DNA of 64,000 nt, from assembly GCA_902525035.1 (NCBI GenBank), contig CABZFN010000001.1, positions 134,010 through 198,009 on the forward strand, read 5' to 3'. Below are positions 28,097 to 36,422 of this stretch, piece by piece. Under the pieces are notes generated by a model. That model ran no database searches, was not told the DNA's origin, and worked only from the letters and a program-made list of their open reading frames with translations. Position numbers and translations under genes: made by a program. Each line of letters starts with the position of its first letter. Position 1 is the first letter of the stretch. Source of the DNA: an uncultured Alphaproteobacteria bacterium. Lineage in GTDB: Bacteria > Pseudomonadota > Alphaproteobacteria > HIMB59 > GCA-002718135.

Positions 28097-28836
28097 TAAC
28101 TAGACACACTTCCGTCAGAATTATGTGTGTGATCATGATCGTGCTGATAATATGTCAATGTTTTTGATCTATGTTCACCAAATAATTCTAAATAGGCTTT
28201 ATCTTTTATAACTGCACTTGGTTTTCCTGAACAACAGATATGTCCATTTAAACAGACTACATGATCTGTTGCAGACATTACAAAATGCAAGTCATGGGAG
28301 ACTAATAAAATTCCACAATTTAGGTTTGCTGAAATATTTTTTATAATATTATAAAGGTCAATTTCTCCATTAAAATCAACTCCCTGCACAGGTTCATCTA
28401 AAACTAGTAATTCTGGTTTTTTTGCAATAGCTCTCGCTAGAAGGACACGTTGAAATTCGCCACCAGATAGACCATGTATTTGCTCCTTGAAAAGTTTTTC
28501 TACACCAGTTTGATTTAAGGATTCAATAATTTCATTATTGCTGAGATTATTGGTTAATCGCATAAAATCTACAACACGTAATGGCATAGTCCAATCGATA
28601 TTAATTTTCTGAGGAACATATGCTATTTTATTTGTAAACCGTTTCAATGAACCTTCATCAGGTTCAAGAATATTAAGTACTATTTTAGCTGTTGTAGTTT
28701 TTCCAGAACCATTGGGTCCAATTAGGGTAACTATTTGACCACTTTTTACCTCAAGAGATACACCTCTTATTAACCATTTTGGTGACTTATAAATACCTGC
28801 GTTCTCTAAACTTACCAATAAATTATTTTTACTCAT
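28096..28836 (-). CDS. znuC: Zinc ABC transporter ATP-binding protein ZnuC
   Basis: The 246-residue ATPase shows Walker A (LIGPNGSGKTTTAKIVL), the ABC signature (GLSGGEFQRVLLARAI), Walker B (LLVLDEPVQGVD) and the switch histidine (LLVSHDLHFV). The C-terminus is histidine-rich (YYQHDHDHTHN), typical of zinc-system ATPases. It is the first gene of the znuC-znuB-zur unit and is divergent from znuA with the presumed Zur operator between them. Confidence 0.94.
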   Translation of the reverse strand: MSKNNLLVSLENAGIYKSPKWLIRGVSLEVKSGQIVTLIGPNGSGKTTTAKIVLNILEPDEGSLKRFTNKIAYVPQKINIDWTMPLRVVDFMRLTNNLSNNEIIESLNQTGVEKLFKEQIHGLSGGEFQRVLLARAIAKKPELLVLDEPVQGVDFNGEIDLYNIIKNISANLNCGILLVSHDLHFVMSATDHVVCLNGHICCSGKPSAVIKDKAYLELFGEHRSKTLTYYQHDHDHTHNSDGSVSS

Positions 28837-28856
28837 TTTTCTATTTACAATTCAAA

Positions 28857-28878
28857 ATGTAATATTATAACATTACAT
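28857..28878. promoter_or_regulatory. Zur-type palindromic operator between znuC and znuA
   Basis: ATGTAATATTATAACATTACAT is a near-perfect 22-base palindrome (one mismatched pair) in the 77 bases between divergent znuC and znuA. It resembles the alphaproteobacterial Zur box pattern with GTAAT/GTTAT half-sites around an AT core. One site could repress both directions when zinc is plentiful. Binding by the Zur encoded at 26865 is inferred from position and pattern. Confidence 0.8.
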
Positions 28879-28913
28879 CATTTAACAGACTTAATTCTAA
28901 TAGGAATACTTTT

Positions 28914-29981
28914 ATGAAACAAACGAACTTTTTTCTACATATTTCTAAGATTATTTTGTTTTCAGGAATTCTTGTTGCAACTGCATCTGCTAGAGCAGAG
29001 CTAAAAGTTGTTACCACAATTAAACCACTACATTCATTGATTTCAAATGTTATGGATGGAGTAGGTGAACCTGGACTTATAATTGATGGAAGTATATCAC
29101 CACACAGTTTTACAATGAAACCTTCTCATGCGAAAATGCTTGAGGAAGCAGATGTCATTTTTTGGATTGGAGAGGGTATTGAAACATCAATGGAAGAACC
29201 CCTAGACTCTATTGCAAAGGATGCAGAAGTAATTGAATTTATGGAACTTGATTCAATTGTTAAATTAAAATTTAGAGAAGAATCAATTTTTGGTGATCAT
29301 GATGACCACGACGATCACGATGACCACGACGATCACGATGACCACGACGATCACGATGATCATGACGATCATGATGACCACGATGATCATGACGATCACG
29401 ATGACCATGATGATCACGATGATCATGACGACCATGACGACCATGATGATCATGCTGGGCACGAAGGTCACAACCATGGAGAGTTTGATGCTCACATATG
29501 GTTAGATCCAAGTAATGCCAAAGAAATGGTTCATGAAATAGCTCATGAATTAGGTGATTTAGATCCCGCTAATAAAGACAAATATGAAGCAAATGCAGAA
29601 GCAACAATTAAAGCTTTAGATCAGCTTATTAGTGATGTTGGTACAGATATTAATTCTGATGCAAAATTTGTAGTGTTCCATGACGCCTACCAATACTTTG
29701 AAGAAAGATTTGGTGTAAGAGCTGCAGGAGCTTTAACATTGAATACTGATGTTTTACCGGGTGCAAAACAAATAGCTGATATTCAGGATGTTATTAAAGA
29801 CAAAGGAATAAAATGTATTTTCTCTGAACCTCAATTTAATCCAAAGATAATCACTACTATAGCTGAAGATATGAATATCAAAACAGGTGTCTTTGATCCT
29901 CTGGGTGCAAACATCGACCCTGGTAAGTCACTATACTTTAAGTTGATATCAAATCTCGGTAACGAGCTTAAAGGCTGTTAG
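28914..29981 (+). CDS. znuA: Periplasmic zinc-binding protein ZnuA with long His-Asp-Asp tract
   Basis: The 355-residue exported protein has a signal peptide (IILFSGILVATASARA). It is a cluster A-I metal-binding protein: first zinc histidine in GSISPHSFTMKPSHAK, second in FDAHIWLDPSNA, third in VVFHDAYQYFEERFG, and an acidic ligand in FDPLGANIDPGKS. The histidine-rich loop usual in ZnuA is replaced by a regular tract of 17 HDD units followed by HAGHEGHNH, probably a zinc-collecting or buffering loop. It is divergent from znuCB and under the shared operator. A hairpin follows the stop. Confidence 0.95.
   Translation: MKQTNFFLHISKIILFSGILVATASARAELKVVTTIKPLHSLISNVMDGVGEPGLIIDGSISPHSFTMKPSHAKMLEEADVIFWIGEGIETSMEEPLDSIAKDAEVIEFMELDSIVKLKFREESIFGDHDDHDDHDDHDDHDDHDDHDDHDDHDDHDDHDDHDDHDDHDDHDDHDDHDDHAGHEGHNHGEFDAHIWLDPSNAKEMVHEIAHELGDLDPANKDKYEANAEATIKALDQLISDVGTDINSDAKFVVFHDAYQYFEERFGVRAAGALTLNTDVLPGAKQIADIQDVIKDKGIKCIFSEPQFNPKIITTIAEDMNIKTGVFDPLGANIDPGKSLYFKLISNLGNELKGC
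29298..29453 (+). repeat. Tandem 9-bp repeat encoding (His-Asp-Asp)x17 in znuA
   Basis: The unit CAY-GAY-GAY is repeated 17 times plus a final CAT. At the DNA level the first units form an 18-base higher-order repeat (CACGATGACCACGACGAT), suggesting growth by slippage or unequal exchange. All six frames stay open through much of it, which explains several spurious track ORFs here. Confidence 0.97.
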
Positions 29982-29998
29982 TTTTTAATATTTAAAAA

Positions 29999-30025
29999 AA
30001 TTCCACCTTGTATTAAGGTGGAATT
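29999..30025. terminator. Strong hairpin after znuA
   Basis: AATTCCACCTT and AAGGTGGAATT form a perfect 11-base stem with a 5-base loop (GTATT), 18 bases after the znuA stop. A-rich sequence precedes it and TTTATA follows, so it can act as a terminator or attenuator for znuA and as an RNA end-stabiliser. The T run is better on the minus strand. It is the clearest intrinsic hairpin in the window. Confidence 0.75.
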
Positions 30026-30053
30026 TATAAACTAATTAAAAAGGAAATTAAAA

Positions 30054-31025
30054 ATGGAAAATACTTCTCAGGTTCCAGTTACTGTTCTAACAGGGTTTCT
30101 TGGAGCAGGAAAAACAACACTTTTAAATCGAATATTAACTGAGCAACATGGCAGAAAATATGCCGTAATTGTAAATGAATTTGGAGAGCAGGGAATTGAT
30201 AATGACCTTGTTGTTGATGCAGACGAAGAAGTATTTGAAATGAATAACGGATGTATATGCTGCACTGTTAGAGGCGATTTAATTAGAATTCTAAGTGGAT
30301 TGATGAAACGTGCTGATAAGCTTGATGCAATTATTGTTGAGACAACTGGTTTAGCAGATCCAGCACCAGTAGCACAAACCTTCTTTGTTGATCAAGATGT
30401 TGCTGATCGTACAAAGTTAGATGCTATTGTTACAGTGGCAGATGCTGTTCATTTAAGTTCTCAATTAACAGAACATCATGAAGCGGAGGAGCAAATTGCT
30501 TTTGCCGATGTTATTTTATTAAACAAAGTTGATTTAGTAGATGAAAGTGGATTAGATCGGGTTAAAGATCGGATTAAAAAAATTAATCCTTTTGCCAAAA
30601 TAATTAATACAACTCGTTGTTCTGCTCCATTAGATGAAGTTGTTGGACTTAATGCTTTCAGTTTGGACCGTATCTTAGAAGTGGAACCTGATTTTTTAGA
30701 ATCAGATCATGATCATGAACATGATGATGATGTTACTAGCTTATCCTTTGTCTCTGATACACCATTAGATATGGATAAGTTCCAAGATTGGTTTGGAAAC
30801 TTACTAAGGACAAAAGGTCAGGACATACTTCGATCAAAAGGAATTTTGAACTTTAAAGGTGAAGAAGAACGATATGTATTTCAAGGAGTGCACATGCTTA
30901 TGGATGCTTCTCCAATGGGACCTTGGCCTAAAGGGAAAGACAGAAGTTCGCGAGTAGTATTTATTGGTCGTGATCTTGATAATATGAATCTTAAGGAAGG
31001 CTTTGATAATTGTAAATCAGCATGA
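30054..31025 (+). CDS. COG0523 (CobW/ZigA-type) zinc metallochaperone GTPase
   Basis: The 323-residue GTPase has Walker [16 protein letters not shown], the metal motif [13 protein letters not shown] (CxCC), Walker [12 protein letters not shown], and the base motif [10 protein letters not shown] histidine-rich segment [11 protein letters not shown] separates the GTPase and C-terminal CobW_C domains. Placed after znuA in a Zur-controlled region, it most likely delivers zinc to essential enzymes during zinc limitation, as ZigA/ZagA/ZNG1 proteins do, rather than serving cobalamin synthesis. It overlaps the WD40 gene by four bases. Confidence 0.9.
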   Translation: MENTSQVPVTVLTGFLGAGKTTLLNRILTEQHGRKYAVIVNEFGEQGIDNDLVVDADEEVFEMNNGCICCTVRGDLIRILSGLMKRADKLDAIIVETTGLADPAPVAQTFFVDQDVADRTKLDAIVTVADAVHLSSQLTEHHEAEEQIAFADVILLNKVDLVDESGLDRVKDRIKKINPFAKIINTTRCSAPLDEVVGLNAFSLDRILEVEPDFLESDHDHEHDDDVTSLSFVSDTPLDMDKFQDWFGNLLRTKGQDILRSKGILNFKGEEERYVFQGVHMLMDASPMGPWPKGKDRSSRVVFIGRDLDNMNLKEGFDNCKSA

Positions 31026-32059
31026 ACGCTGATTTAGAAAAACTTCAAGAATCAAATAAAACTGAACTTGAGCGAAGAGGTTCAATAATAAATACTGGTG
31101 CTCCGGTTACTGAAGCGATTACAATTCGCGATCACATAGCAGTTGGTTTTGGAGATGGTACAGTAAGATTTTTTCAATCTGGTTCTGAGCCTAAAGTAGT
31201 TAAAGCACATAAAGGTGTAGTCTTCAGCATGGCCCGTAATGGAGATCATGTTTTAACTGGTGGTGAAGATGGACGTTTTCTAAAAATTTCTTCTGAAGGA
31301 GATATTGATGAAATTGCTAACTTTGGCTCAAGATGGGTAGACTATGTAGCTTCCTATAAAGATTTTAAAGTTTGTTCATCAGGAAACACTGTTCACATTT
31401 GGTCAAAGAGTAAAGAAAAAATTAATTCTTTAGAACATCAAAGCACAGTTGGTGGTTTAACTTTTGATAACAAAGGTAAGCGTCTAGCTGTTTCACGATA
31501 TGGTGGAGTAACTGTATGGAAACAAAATAATAATAAATGGACATCTTCAAATTATTCCTGGAAAGGATCACATGGCAAAGTAACTTTTAGTCCAGATGGT
31601 AGATATCTAGTTAGCTCTATGCAAGAAAATCAAATTCACGGTTGGCGAATAAATGATAAAGCTGATTTAGCAATGTCAGGATATCCAGCAAAAATAAAAA
31701 GTTTTACTTGGGTTGGAGACACACCTTATTTAGTAACATCAGGATCAAGCGATGCAGTTTGTTGGCCATTTGATGGAAAAGAAGGGCCTATGGGACGCAA
31801 GCCAGTTTGTGTTGCAAATGGTGGCAAAGAACTTGCCACATTTGTAAAGGTTTTAGATGGAGAAAACGCAGTTTTTACTGGTTTCTCAGATGGATCTGTT
31901 CTCTTATCAGAAATAGATGAAAGTAAAAAACCAATTAGAATTAGAAATTCTACGGGCTCAGAAGTTACAGCAATAGCAGTATCTAGTAATCGTGAACAAG
32001 TATTAATCGGTGACTTGCAAGGAAATATTTTATTATCTTCGTTGTGGGCAGATAACTAG
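31022..32059 (+). CDS. WD40-repeat protein of the zinc locus
   Basis: The 345-residue protein consists of beta-propeller repeats with no signal peptide. Repeat-like units are [54 protein letters not shown], and [17 protein letters not shown]. It is probably a seven-bladed cytosolic scaffold. The gene is translationally coupled to the COG0523 GTPase, and WD40 genes next to cobW-like genes recur in alphaproteobacteria. A role as a partner of the metallochaperone is plausible, but no activity can be read from it. Confidence 0.85.
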   Translation: MNADLEKLQESNKTELERRGSIINTGAPVTEAITIRDHIAVGFGDGTVRFFQSGSEPKVVKAHKGVVFSMARNGDHVLTGGEDGRFLKISSEGDIDEIANFGSRWVDYVASYKDFKVCSSGNTVHIWSKSKEKINSLEHQSTVGGLTFDNKGKRLAVSRYGGVTVWKQNNNKWTSSNYSWKGSHGKVTFSPDGRYLVSSMQENQIHGWRINDKADLAMSGYPAKIKSFTWVGDTPYLVTSGSSDAVCWPFDGKEGPMGRKPVCVANGGKELATFVKVLDGENAVFTGFSDGSVLLSEIDESKKPIRIRNSTGSEVTAIAVSSNREQVLIGDLQGNILLSSLWADN

Positions 32060-32068
32060 GCGCTAAAG

Positions 32069-32323
32069 ATGTTTAATCGTAAAACTCAAAATATTGAGAA
32101 AATAAGAAATCTAAAACATTTAATTTCTAATAAATATAAACTGTCAGATAATACTATCATTAGTATTGCTGAACTTAGTTGTCATGAACCTGACTGTCCT
32201 CCGATTGAAACTGTTATTACAGTAAGATATGAAAATGGATCTATGAAAAATCGGCGAGTAGCTAAACCAATTAGTGAAGTTGAGGAGACAGATATTTATG
32301 AACTAGAGGAACACTCTCACTAA
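32069..32323 (+). CDS. Small conserved-looking protein with CHEPDCPP motif
   Basis: This 84-residue protein follows the WD40 gene by nine bases and seems to be the last gene of the zinc operon. It has the segment ISIAELSCHEPDCPPIETVI with two cysteines and a histidine spaced as a possible metal site, and an acidic C-terminus ending EEHSH. I recall similar small proteins beside cobW in alphaproteobacteria but know no function. It may bind zinc. Its 3' end overlaps an antisense Cys-rich frame. Confidence 0.72.
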   Translation: MFNRKTQNIEKIRNLKHLISNKYKLSDNTIISIAELSCHEPDCPPIETVITVRYENGSMKNRRVAKPISEVEETDIYELEEHSH

Positions 32324-32414
32324 TTAATAAACTAGCAACACCCCCACCTTCACAAGTACAGCAACAGCTACAACTGCAACCACACTTTGGTGGGTTTGGA
32401 TTTTGATTTTTCAT
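32271..32414 (-). CDS. Candidate 47-residue Cys-rich microprotein, antisense to operon end
   Basis: This frame is too short for the ORF track. It starts at the ATG at 32414, with an AGGTGA Shine-Dalgarno sequence five bases upstream, and encodes MKNQNPNPPKCGCSCSCCCT then CEGGGVASLLIS. Seven cysteines fall within 11 residues (positions 11-21). The last 17 codons overlap the end of the 84-residue gene on the other strand. The cysteine density suggests a metallothionein-like zinc binder, fitting the neighbours, or a modified-peptide precursor. Family unknown. Confidence 0.5.
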   Translation of the reverse strand: MKNQNPNPPKCGCSCSCCCTCEGGGVASLLISESVPLVHKYLSPQLH

Positions 32415-32454
32415 AATTTCACCTATATATTTTTAATATAATTTTAAAACACAA

Positions 32455-33312
32455 ATGAGAAAAGCATTAGAAATTAAACAATGTATGAAGACTTTTGAGG
32501 GTGATGGAATCCCAGTTACCAGAGCTTTTCCAGTTCCAGGAATGAGAGAAAACGATCCATTCCTTCTTTTTGATCATTTTGGTCCAATTAATTATGAGCC
32601 TGGAGGTGCAACTGGTGTACCAGCTCATCCTCATTGTGGATTTGAGGCAATTACTTACATGCTTGGTGGTGAAGTAGAACACAGAGATTCATTTGGTGGA
32701 CAAGCAGAAATTGAAACTGGTGATGTACAATGGATGACAACTGGATCAGGTTTAATTCACTCTGAATTAGTAACGGAAAAATTTAAGAAGAGTGGTGGTA
32801 TCATGCAAGGATTACAAATTTGGGTTAACCTTCCACAAAAAAATAAAAAAGTTAAACCTTGGTATCAACACATTAAGAAAGATACTATTCCAACGGTGGA
32901 AGAAAATAAAAATATTGAAATTAAAGTTCTTGTTGGTGAAGTAAAAGGAACAAAATCTAAAATTCAAACTTATTCACCGGTATCTATATTTGATATTCAG
33001 TTTTCAAAACCTGATATGACAAAGTTTAATGTTGATAAAGAACAAAACTTAATGATTTATATTATTGAAGGTCAGTTACAATTTTCTGATCTTGATAAAA
33101 TTGCAAACAAAGGTGATATGATTTATTTTGATCAATTAAGTGATGAAATTCAACTTACATCAATATCTGAAAATGGATCTTATTTAATTTTAGCAGGTAA
33201 ACCTCTGCAAGAACCTGTTGCACGTTACGGTCCCTTTGTTACCAATACTGAGGGTGAAATTAAACAAGCTATGATGGACTATCAAGATGGCAAGATGGGA
33301 AGCTTAACTTAA
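32455..33312 (+). CDS. Pirin family protein
   Basis: The 285-residue bicupin has the pirin iron site: PAHPHCGFEAITYMLGG (two His), EHRDSFGG (His), and TTGSGLIHSE (His and Glu). The second cupin contains IYIIEGQLQF and the C-terminal GKPLQEPVARYGPFVTNTEG is typical. Bacterial pirins can have quercetin dioxygenase activity or bind metabolic enzymes. The role here is unknown. Its 3' end overlaps the convergent trmL by nine bases. Confidence 0.93.
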   Translation: MRKALEIKQCMKTFEGDGIPVTRAFPVPGMRENDPFLLFDHFGPINYEPGGATGVPAHPHCGFEAITYMLGGEVEHRDSFGGQAEIETGDVQWMTTGSGLIHSELVTEKFKKSGGIMQGLQIWVNLPQKNKKVKPWYQHIKKDTIPTVEENKNIEIKVLVGEVKGTKSKIQTYSPVSIFDIQFSKPDMTKFNVDKEQNLMIYIIEGQLQFSDLDKIANKGDMIYFDQLSDEIQLTSISENGSYLILAGKPLQEPVARYGPFVTNTEGEIKQAMMDYQDGKMGSLT

Positions 33313-33756
33313 TTTTAATTGCCTTAACATTTCACCCGCAACTATAGCCACAGAACTGCTAAGATTAATTGATCGTGGACCATCAATCATAGGTATGGTT
33401 AATCTCTCATTTACAGAGTCGTGAACATACTCAGGCACTCCTGCACTTTCTCTTCCAAATAAAATAATATCATTTGATTGAAATTTATAATCAAAGTAAC
33501 TTTTTTGACTTTTTGTTGTAAGTAAAATTAATCTATAAGAATTTTCTTTTGACCATTCTTTAAATTTATCCCAACTCAAATGTTTTGTAAGATCAAGATA
33601 ATCAAAATAATCCATCGAAGCTCTTTTTAGTCGTTTATCATCAATTATAAAACCTGCCGGCTCAATGATATCGATAGGTATTCCAAGACAAGCACCCAAT
33701 CTAAAAATGTTTCCAGCATTTTGAGGAATATCAGGTTCAAAGAGTGCAATTCTCAT
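33304..33756 (-). CDS. trmL: tRNA (cytidine(34)-2'-O)-methyltransferase TrmL
   Basis: The 150-residue SPOUT-class methyltransferase begins ALFEPDIPQNAGNIFRLGA and has the trefoil-knot SAM site ILFGRESAGVPEYV and IPMIDGPRSINLSSSVAIVAGE. It methylates the ribose at the wobble position of tRNA-Leu isoacceptors. Length is standard. It is divergent from petABC with 94 bases between and overlaps pirin at its end. Confidence 0.94.
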   Translation of the reverse strand: MRIALFEPDIPQNAGNIFRLGACLGIPIDIIEPAGFIIDDKRLKRASMDYFDYLDLTKHLSWDKFKEWSKENSYRLILLTTKSQKSYFDYKFQSNDIILFGRESAGVPEYVHDSVNERLTIPMIDGPRSINLSSSVAIVAGEMLRQLKLS

Positions 33757-33850
33757 AAATTTATACTATATTATTTAAACCTTGCGTCACGCTGGCACAC
33801 ATATATTCAGTATTTTTTTTATTAATTCATATATAACAAAAACATAAAAA

Positions 33851-34378
33851 ATGGCTAAAAAACCCAAAAATAAGAGAAGAGATTTCCTTCAACTAAGTAC
33901 TGTAACACTTGGTGCTGTAGGTACAGCTGCATTTATATGGCCATTTCTTAAAAGCATGAGTCCAGCAGAGGATACCTTAGCAGCGGGATCTACAGAAGTA
34001 GATATTAGTGCTATTGAAGAAGGTCAAAGTATAACAATAAAATGGCGTGGAAAACCAGTTTTCATAAAAAAAAGAACAAAAGAAGAGATAGATGCTGCAA
34101 AAATGGTTCAAGCTTCTGATTTAAGAGATCCACAAGATGATGCTGATAGAGTGCAAAAAGAGGAATGGTTAGTTTTAGTAGGAGTATGCACCCACTTAGG
34201 TTGTGTTCCACTTGGTCAGAAAGTTTCAGATATGAAAGGTGAGTATGATGGTTGGTATTGCCCATGTCATGGTTCACATTATGATACATCAGGAAGAATA
34301 AGAAAAGGACCAGCTCCAAAAAACTTGGACGTTCCGCCCTATTCTTTTTTAAATGATAACACTATAAAGATAGGATAA
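33851..34378 (+). CDS. petA: Ubiquinol-cytochrome c reductase Rieske iron-sulfur subunit
   Basis: The 175-residue subunit has a twin-arginine signal anchor ([20 protein letters not shown]) that stays as the membrane helix. The 2Fe-2S cluster ligands are in [10 protein letters not shown] and [13 protein letters not shown], and the covering loop ends [12 protein letters not shown]. It carries electrons from ubiquinol to cytochrome c1. It is the first gene of petABC and its stop is one base from the petB start. Confidence 0.96.
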   Translation: MAKKPKNKRRDFLQLSTVTLGAVGTAAFIWPFLKSMSPAEDTLAAGSTEVDISAIEEGQSITIKWRGKPVFIKKRTKEEIDAAKMVQASDLRDPQDDADRVQKEEWLVLVGVCTHLGCVPLGQKVSDMKGEYDGWYCPCHGSHYDTSGRIRKGPAPKNLDVPPYSFLNDNTIKIG

Positions 34379-35673
34379 TGATGGATAAGAATAGAAAAGT
34401 ACACCAATTTAAAAATCCTGTCCTTAATTGGATAGAGTTTCGTTTACCAATTATTTCTTATTTCAAAAAAGAATACGGTGATTATCCAATGCCTAAGAAT
34501 TGTAATTATTTTTGGAGCTTTGGTGCATTAGCAACAATTACTCTTGTTACAATGATTGTGAGTGGAATATTCCTTGCAATGAATTACACACCACATACTG
34601 ATATGGCATTTGATAGTGTTGAAAGAATAATGCGAGATGTCAATTACGGTTGGTTAATGAGGTATATTCATTCTAATGGTGCAGCCTTTTTCTTTATTAT
34701 AGTTTATATTCATATTGTAAGGGCAATGTATTTTGGTTCCTACAAATATCCAAGAGAACTTAATTGGATTTTAGGTGTCTTCATATTTTTATTAATGATG
34801 GCAACTTCTTTTCTTGGTTACACATTACCATGGGGACAAATGTCTTATTGGGGAGCAACAGTTATAACCAATTTATTTAGTGCAATTCCATTTATCGGTG
34901 AAGGATTAAAAACATGGCTTCTCGGTGATTATAACGTTGGAAATGCTACTTTAAATCGTTTCTTTGCTCTTCATTACGTTTTACCATTTGTTATTTTTGG
35001 TGTTGTAGGTTTACACGTTGCAGCAGTCCACGTTCATGGTTCAAATAACCCTGATGGGATTGATATTAAAACTAATAACGACTCAGTAAACTTTTTTCCA
35101 TATATGTTAATAAAAGATACAGTAGCTATGTGTGCTTTTGGTGTCGCTATTTCTGCAGTAATATTCTTTGGACCAAATCTTATGGCCGAAGTTGATAATT
35201 ATATTCCAGCAGATCCACTTGTTACACCAGCTCACATTGTTCCAAACTGGTATCTTGCACCTTTTTACGCAATTTTAAGAGCAGTACCTGATAAATTGGG
35301 AGGAGTTCTTTTAATGTTTGGTGCGATAGTAATTCTATTCGTTCTACCTTGGTTAGATAGATCAAAAGTAAGAAGCTGTAACTATAGACCAATATATAAG
35401 TGGTTTATGATGGGCTTTTTTGTTAATTTTTTCGCATTAGGTTATGTTGGTATGCTTCCTGCTGAAGGTTTATATCTTTTAATTGCAAGAGTGGGTTTAC
35501 TTTACTACTTTGGTTTTTTCTTCATTATCACACCTTTTGTTGGTTGGATAGAGAAGCCAAGTAAGTTACCGCTCAGTATTAGTGATGTTTATGCTAAAAA
35601 CATAACCCCTAATATTGGTGGAGGAGAAAAAGGAATGCCTGCACCAGCAATGCAAAAAGATACCAATCTATAA
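34378..35673 (+). CDS. petB: Cytochrome b of the bc1 complex
   Basis: The 431-residue inner-membrane protein is a full-length fused cytochrome b with eight helices. Haem ligands are two His pairs 14 residues apart: HSNGAAFFFIIVYIH and HYVLPFVIFGVVGLH. The first Qo region LPWGQMSYWGATVITNL is normal. The second Qo motif reads IVPNWYLAPFYAILRA, so the usual PEWY glutamate is asparagine (codon AAC). It oxidises ubiquinol and reduces ubiquinone. It is coupled to petA and overlaps petC by one base. Confidence 0.97.
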   Translation: MMDKNRKVHQFKNPVLNWIEFRLPIISYFKKEYGDYPMPKNCNYFWSFGALATITLVTMIVSGIFLAMNYTPHTDMAFDSVERIMRDVNYGWLMRYIHSNGAAFFFIIVYIHIVRAMYFGSYKYPRELNWILGVFIFLLMMATSFLGYTLPWGQMSYWGATVITNLFSAIPFIGEGLKTWLLGDYNVGNATLNRFFALHYVLPFVIFGVVGLHVAAVHVHGSNNPDGIDIKTNNDSVNFFPYMLIKDTVAMCAFGVAISAVIFFGPNLMAEVDNYIPADPLVTPAHIVPNWYLAPFYAILRAVPDKLGGVLLMFGAIVILFVLPWLDRSKVRSCNYRPIYKWFMMGFFVNFFALGYVGMLPAEGLYLLIARVGLLYYFGFFFIITPFVGWIEKPSKLPLSISDVYAKNITPNIGGGEKGMPAPAMQKDTNL

Positions 35674-36422
35674 TGCGCCTATTACTTATTTTTTTTATAT
35701 TCTTTTCTTCAAATATATTTGCCGCAGAAATGAGTACTGAAAAAATGCCAAAACACGATTGGTCTTTTAAAGGTGTAACGGGAACCTTTGATAGAGCTGC
35801 AATTCAAAGAGGTTACAAAGTCTACAGAGAAGTTTGCGCTGGATGTCATTCAATGAAATTACTTTACTACAGAGATCTAATTGATGTTGGTTTTTCTGAG
35901 GCTCAAGTCAAAGTAATTGCTTCTGAATATACTGTTTTAGATGGTCCAAACGACGATGGCGAAATGTTTGAAAGACCGGCTAGACCGGCAGATAGATTTG
36001 TTAATCCATATGCCAATGATAACGAAGCAAGAGCAAATAATAATGGGGCATATCCTCCAGATTTGAGTGTAATCACAAAAGCTAGAAAATATGGAGTTGA
36101 TTATATTTACAATCTTCTTCTAGGTTATGTTGAACCGCCAAAGGGAATGGAGGTTGGTAATGGAATGTGGTACAATAAATGGATGGCTGGAAATCAAATA
36201 GCTATGCCAGCACCTATAGCCGATGGAAGCGTAGATTATGATGATGGAACAGATAACAATGCGCAACAGTTATCAGCTGATGTAACACATTTTCTTCACT
36301 GGGCTGCTGAACCAGAAATGGAAGAAAGAAAAAATTTAGGAATTAAAGTAATCTTATTCTTTATTATTCTCGGAACGATTGTGTATTTAGCAAAAAATAG
36401 ACTCTGGCGAGACGTCACTTAG
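35673..36422 (+). CDS. petC: Cytochrome c1
   Basis: The 249-residue protein has a signal peptide (LLLIFFIFFSSNIFAAE), the haem motif CAGCHSMKLLYYRDL, and the axial methionine in NQIAMPAPIADG. YPPDLSVITKARKYG is also typical. A C-terminal anchor helix (VILFFIILGTIVYLA) ends before NRLWRDVT. It receives electrons from the Rieske protein and passes them to a cytochrome c such as the CycM at 4703-5248. The stop overlaps that of convergent ychF by four bases. Confidence 0.96.
   Translation: MRLLLIFFIFFSSNIFAAEMSTEKMPKHDWSFKGVTGTFDRAAIQRGYKVYREVCAGCHSMKLLYYRDLIDVGFSEAQVKVIASEYTVLDGPNDDGEMFERPARPADRFVNPYANDNEARANNNGAYPPDLSVITKARKYGVDYIYNLLLGYVEPPKGMEVGNGMWYNKWMAGNQIAMPAPIADGSVDYDDGTDNNAQQLSADVTHFLHWAAEPEMEERKNLGIKVILFFIILGTIVYLAKNRLWRDVT

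Noticed and set aside
29272-29511. Overlapping ORFs on both strands in the HDD repeat region
   Set aside because: They are by-products of the nine-base repeat, which has no stop in any frame; their Ile/Met/Val or His/Arg composition is an artefact.
30054-31025. Calling the GTPase cobW for cobalamin synthesis
   Set aside because: No cobalamin genes are nearby and the locus is zinc-related, so a zinc metallochaperone is more likely.
33757-33850. TGGCAC in the trmL-petA gap as a possible sigma-54 promoter
   Set aside because: The following bases do not match the TTGCA -12 part at the needed spacing.
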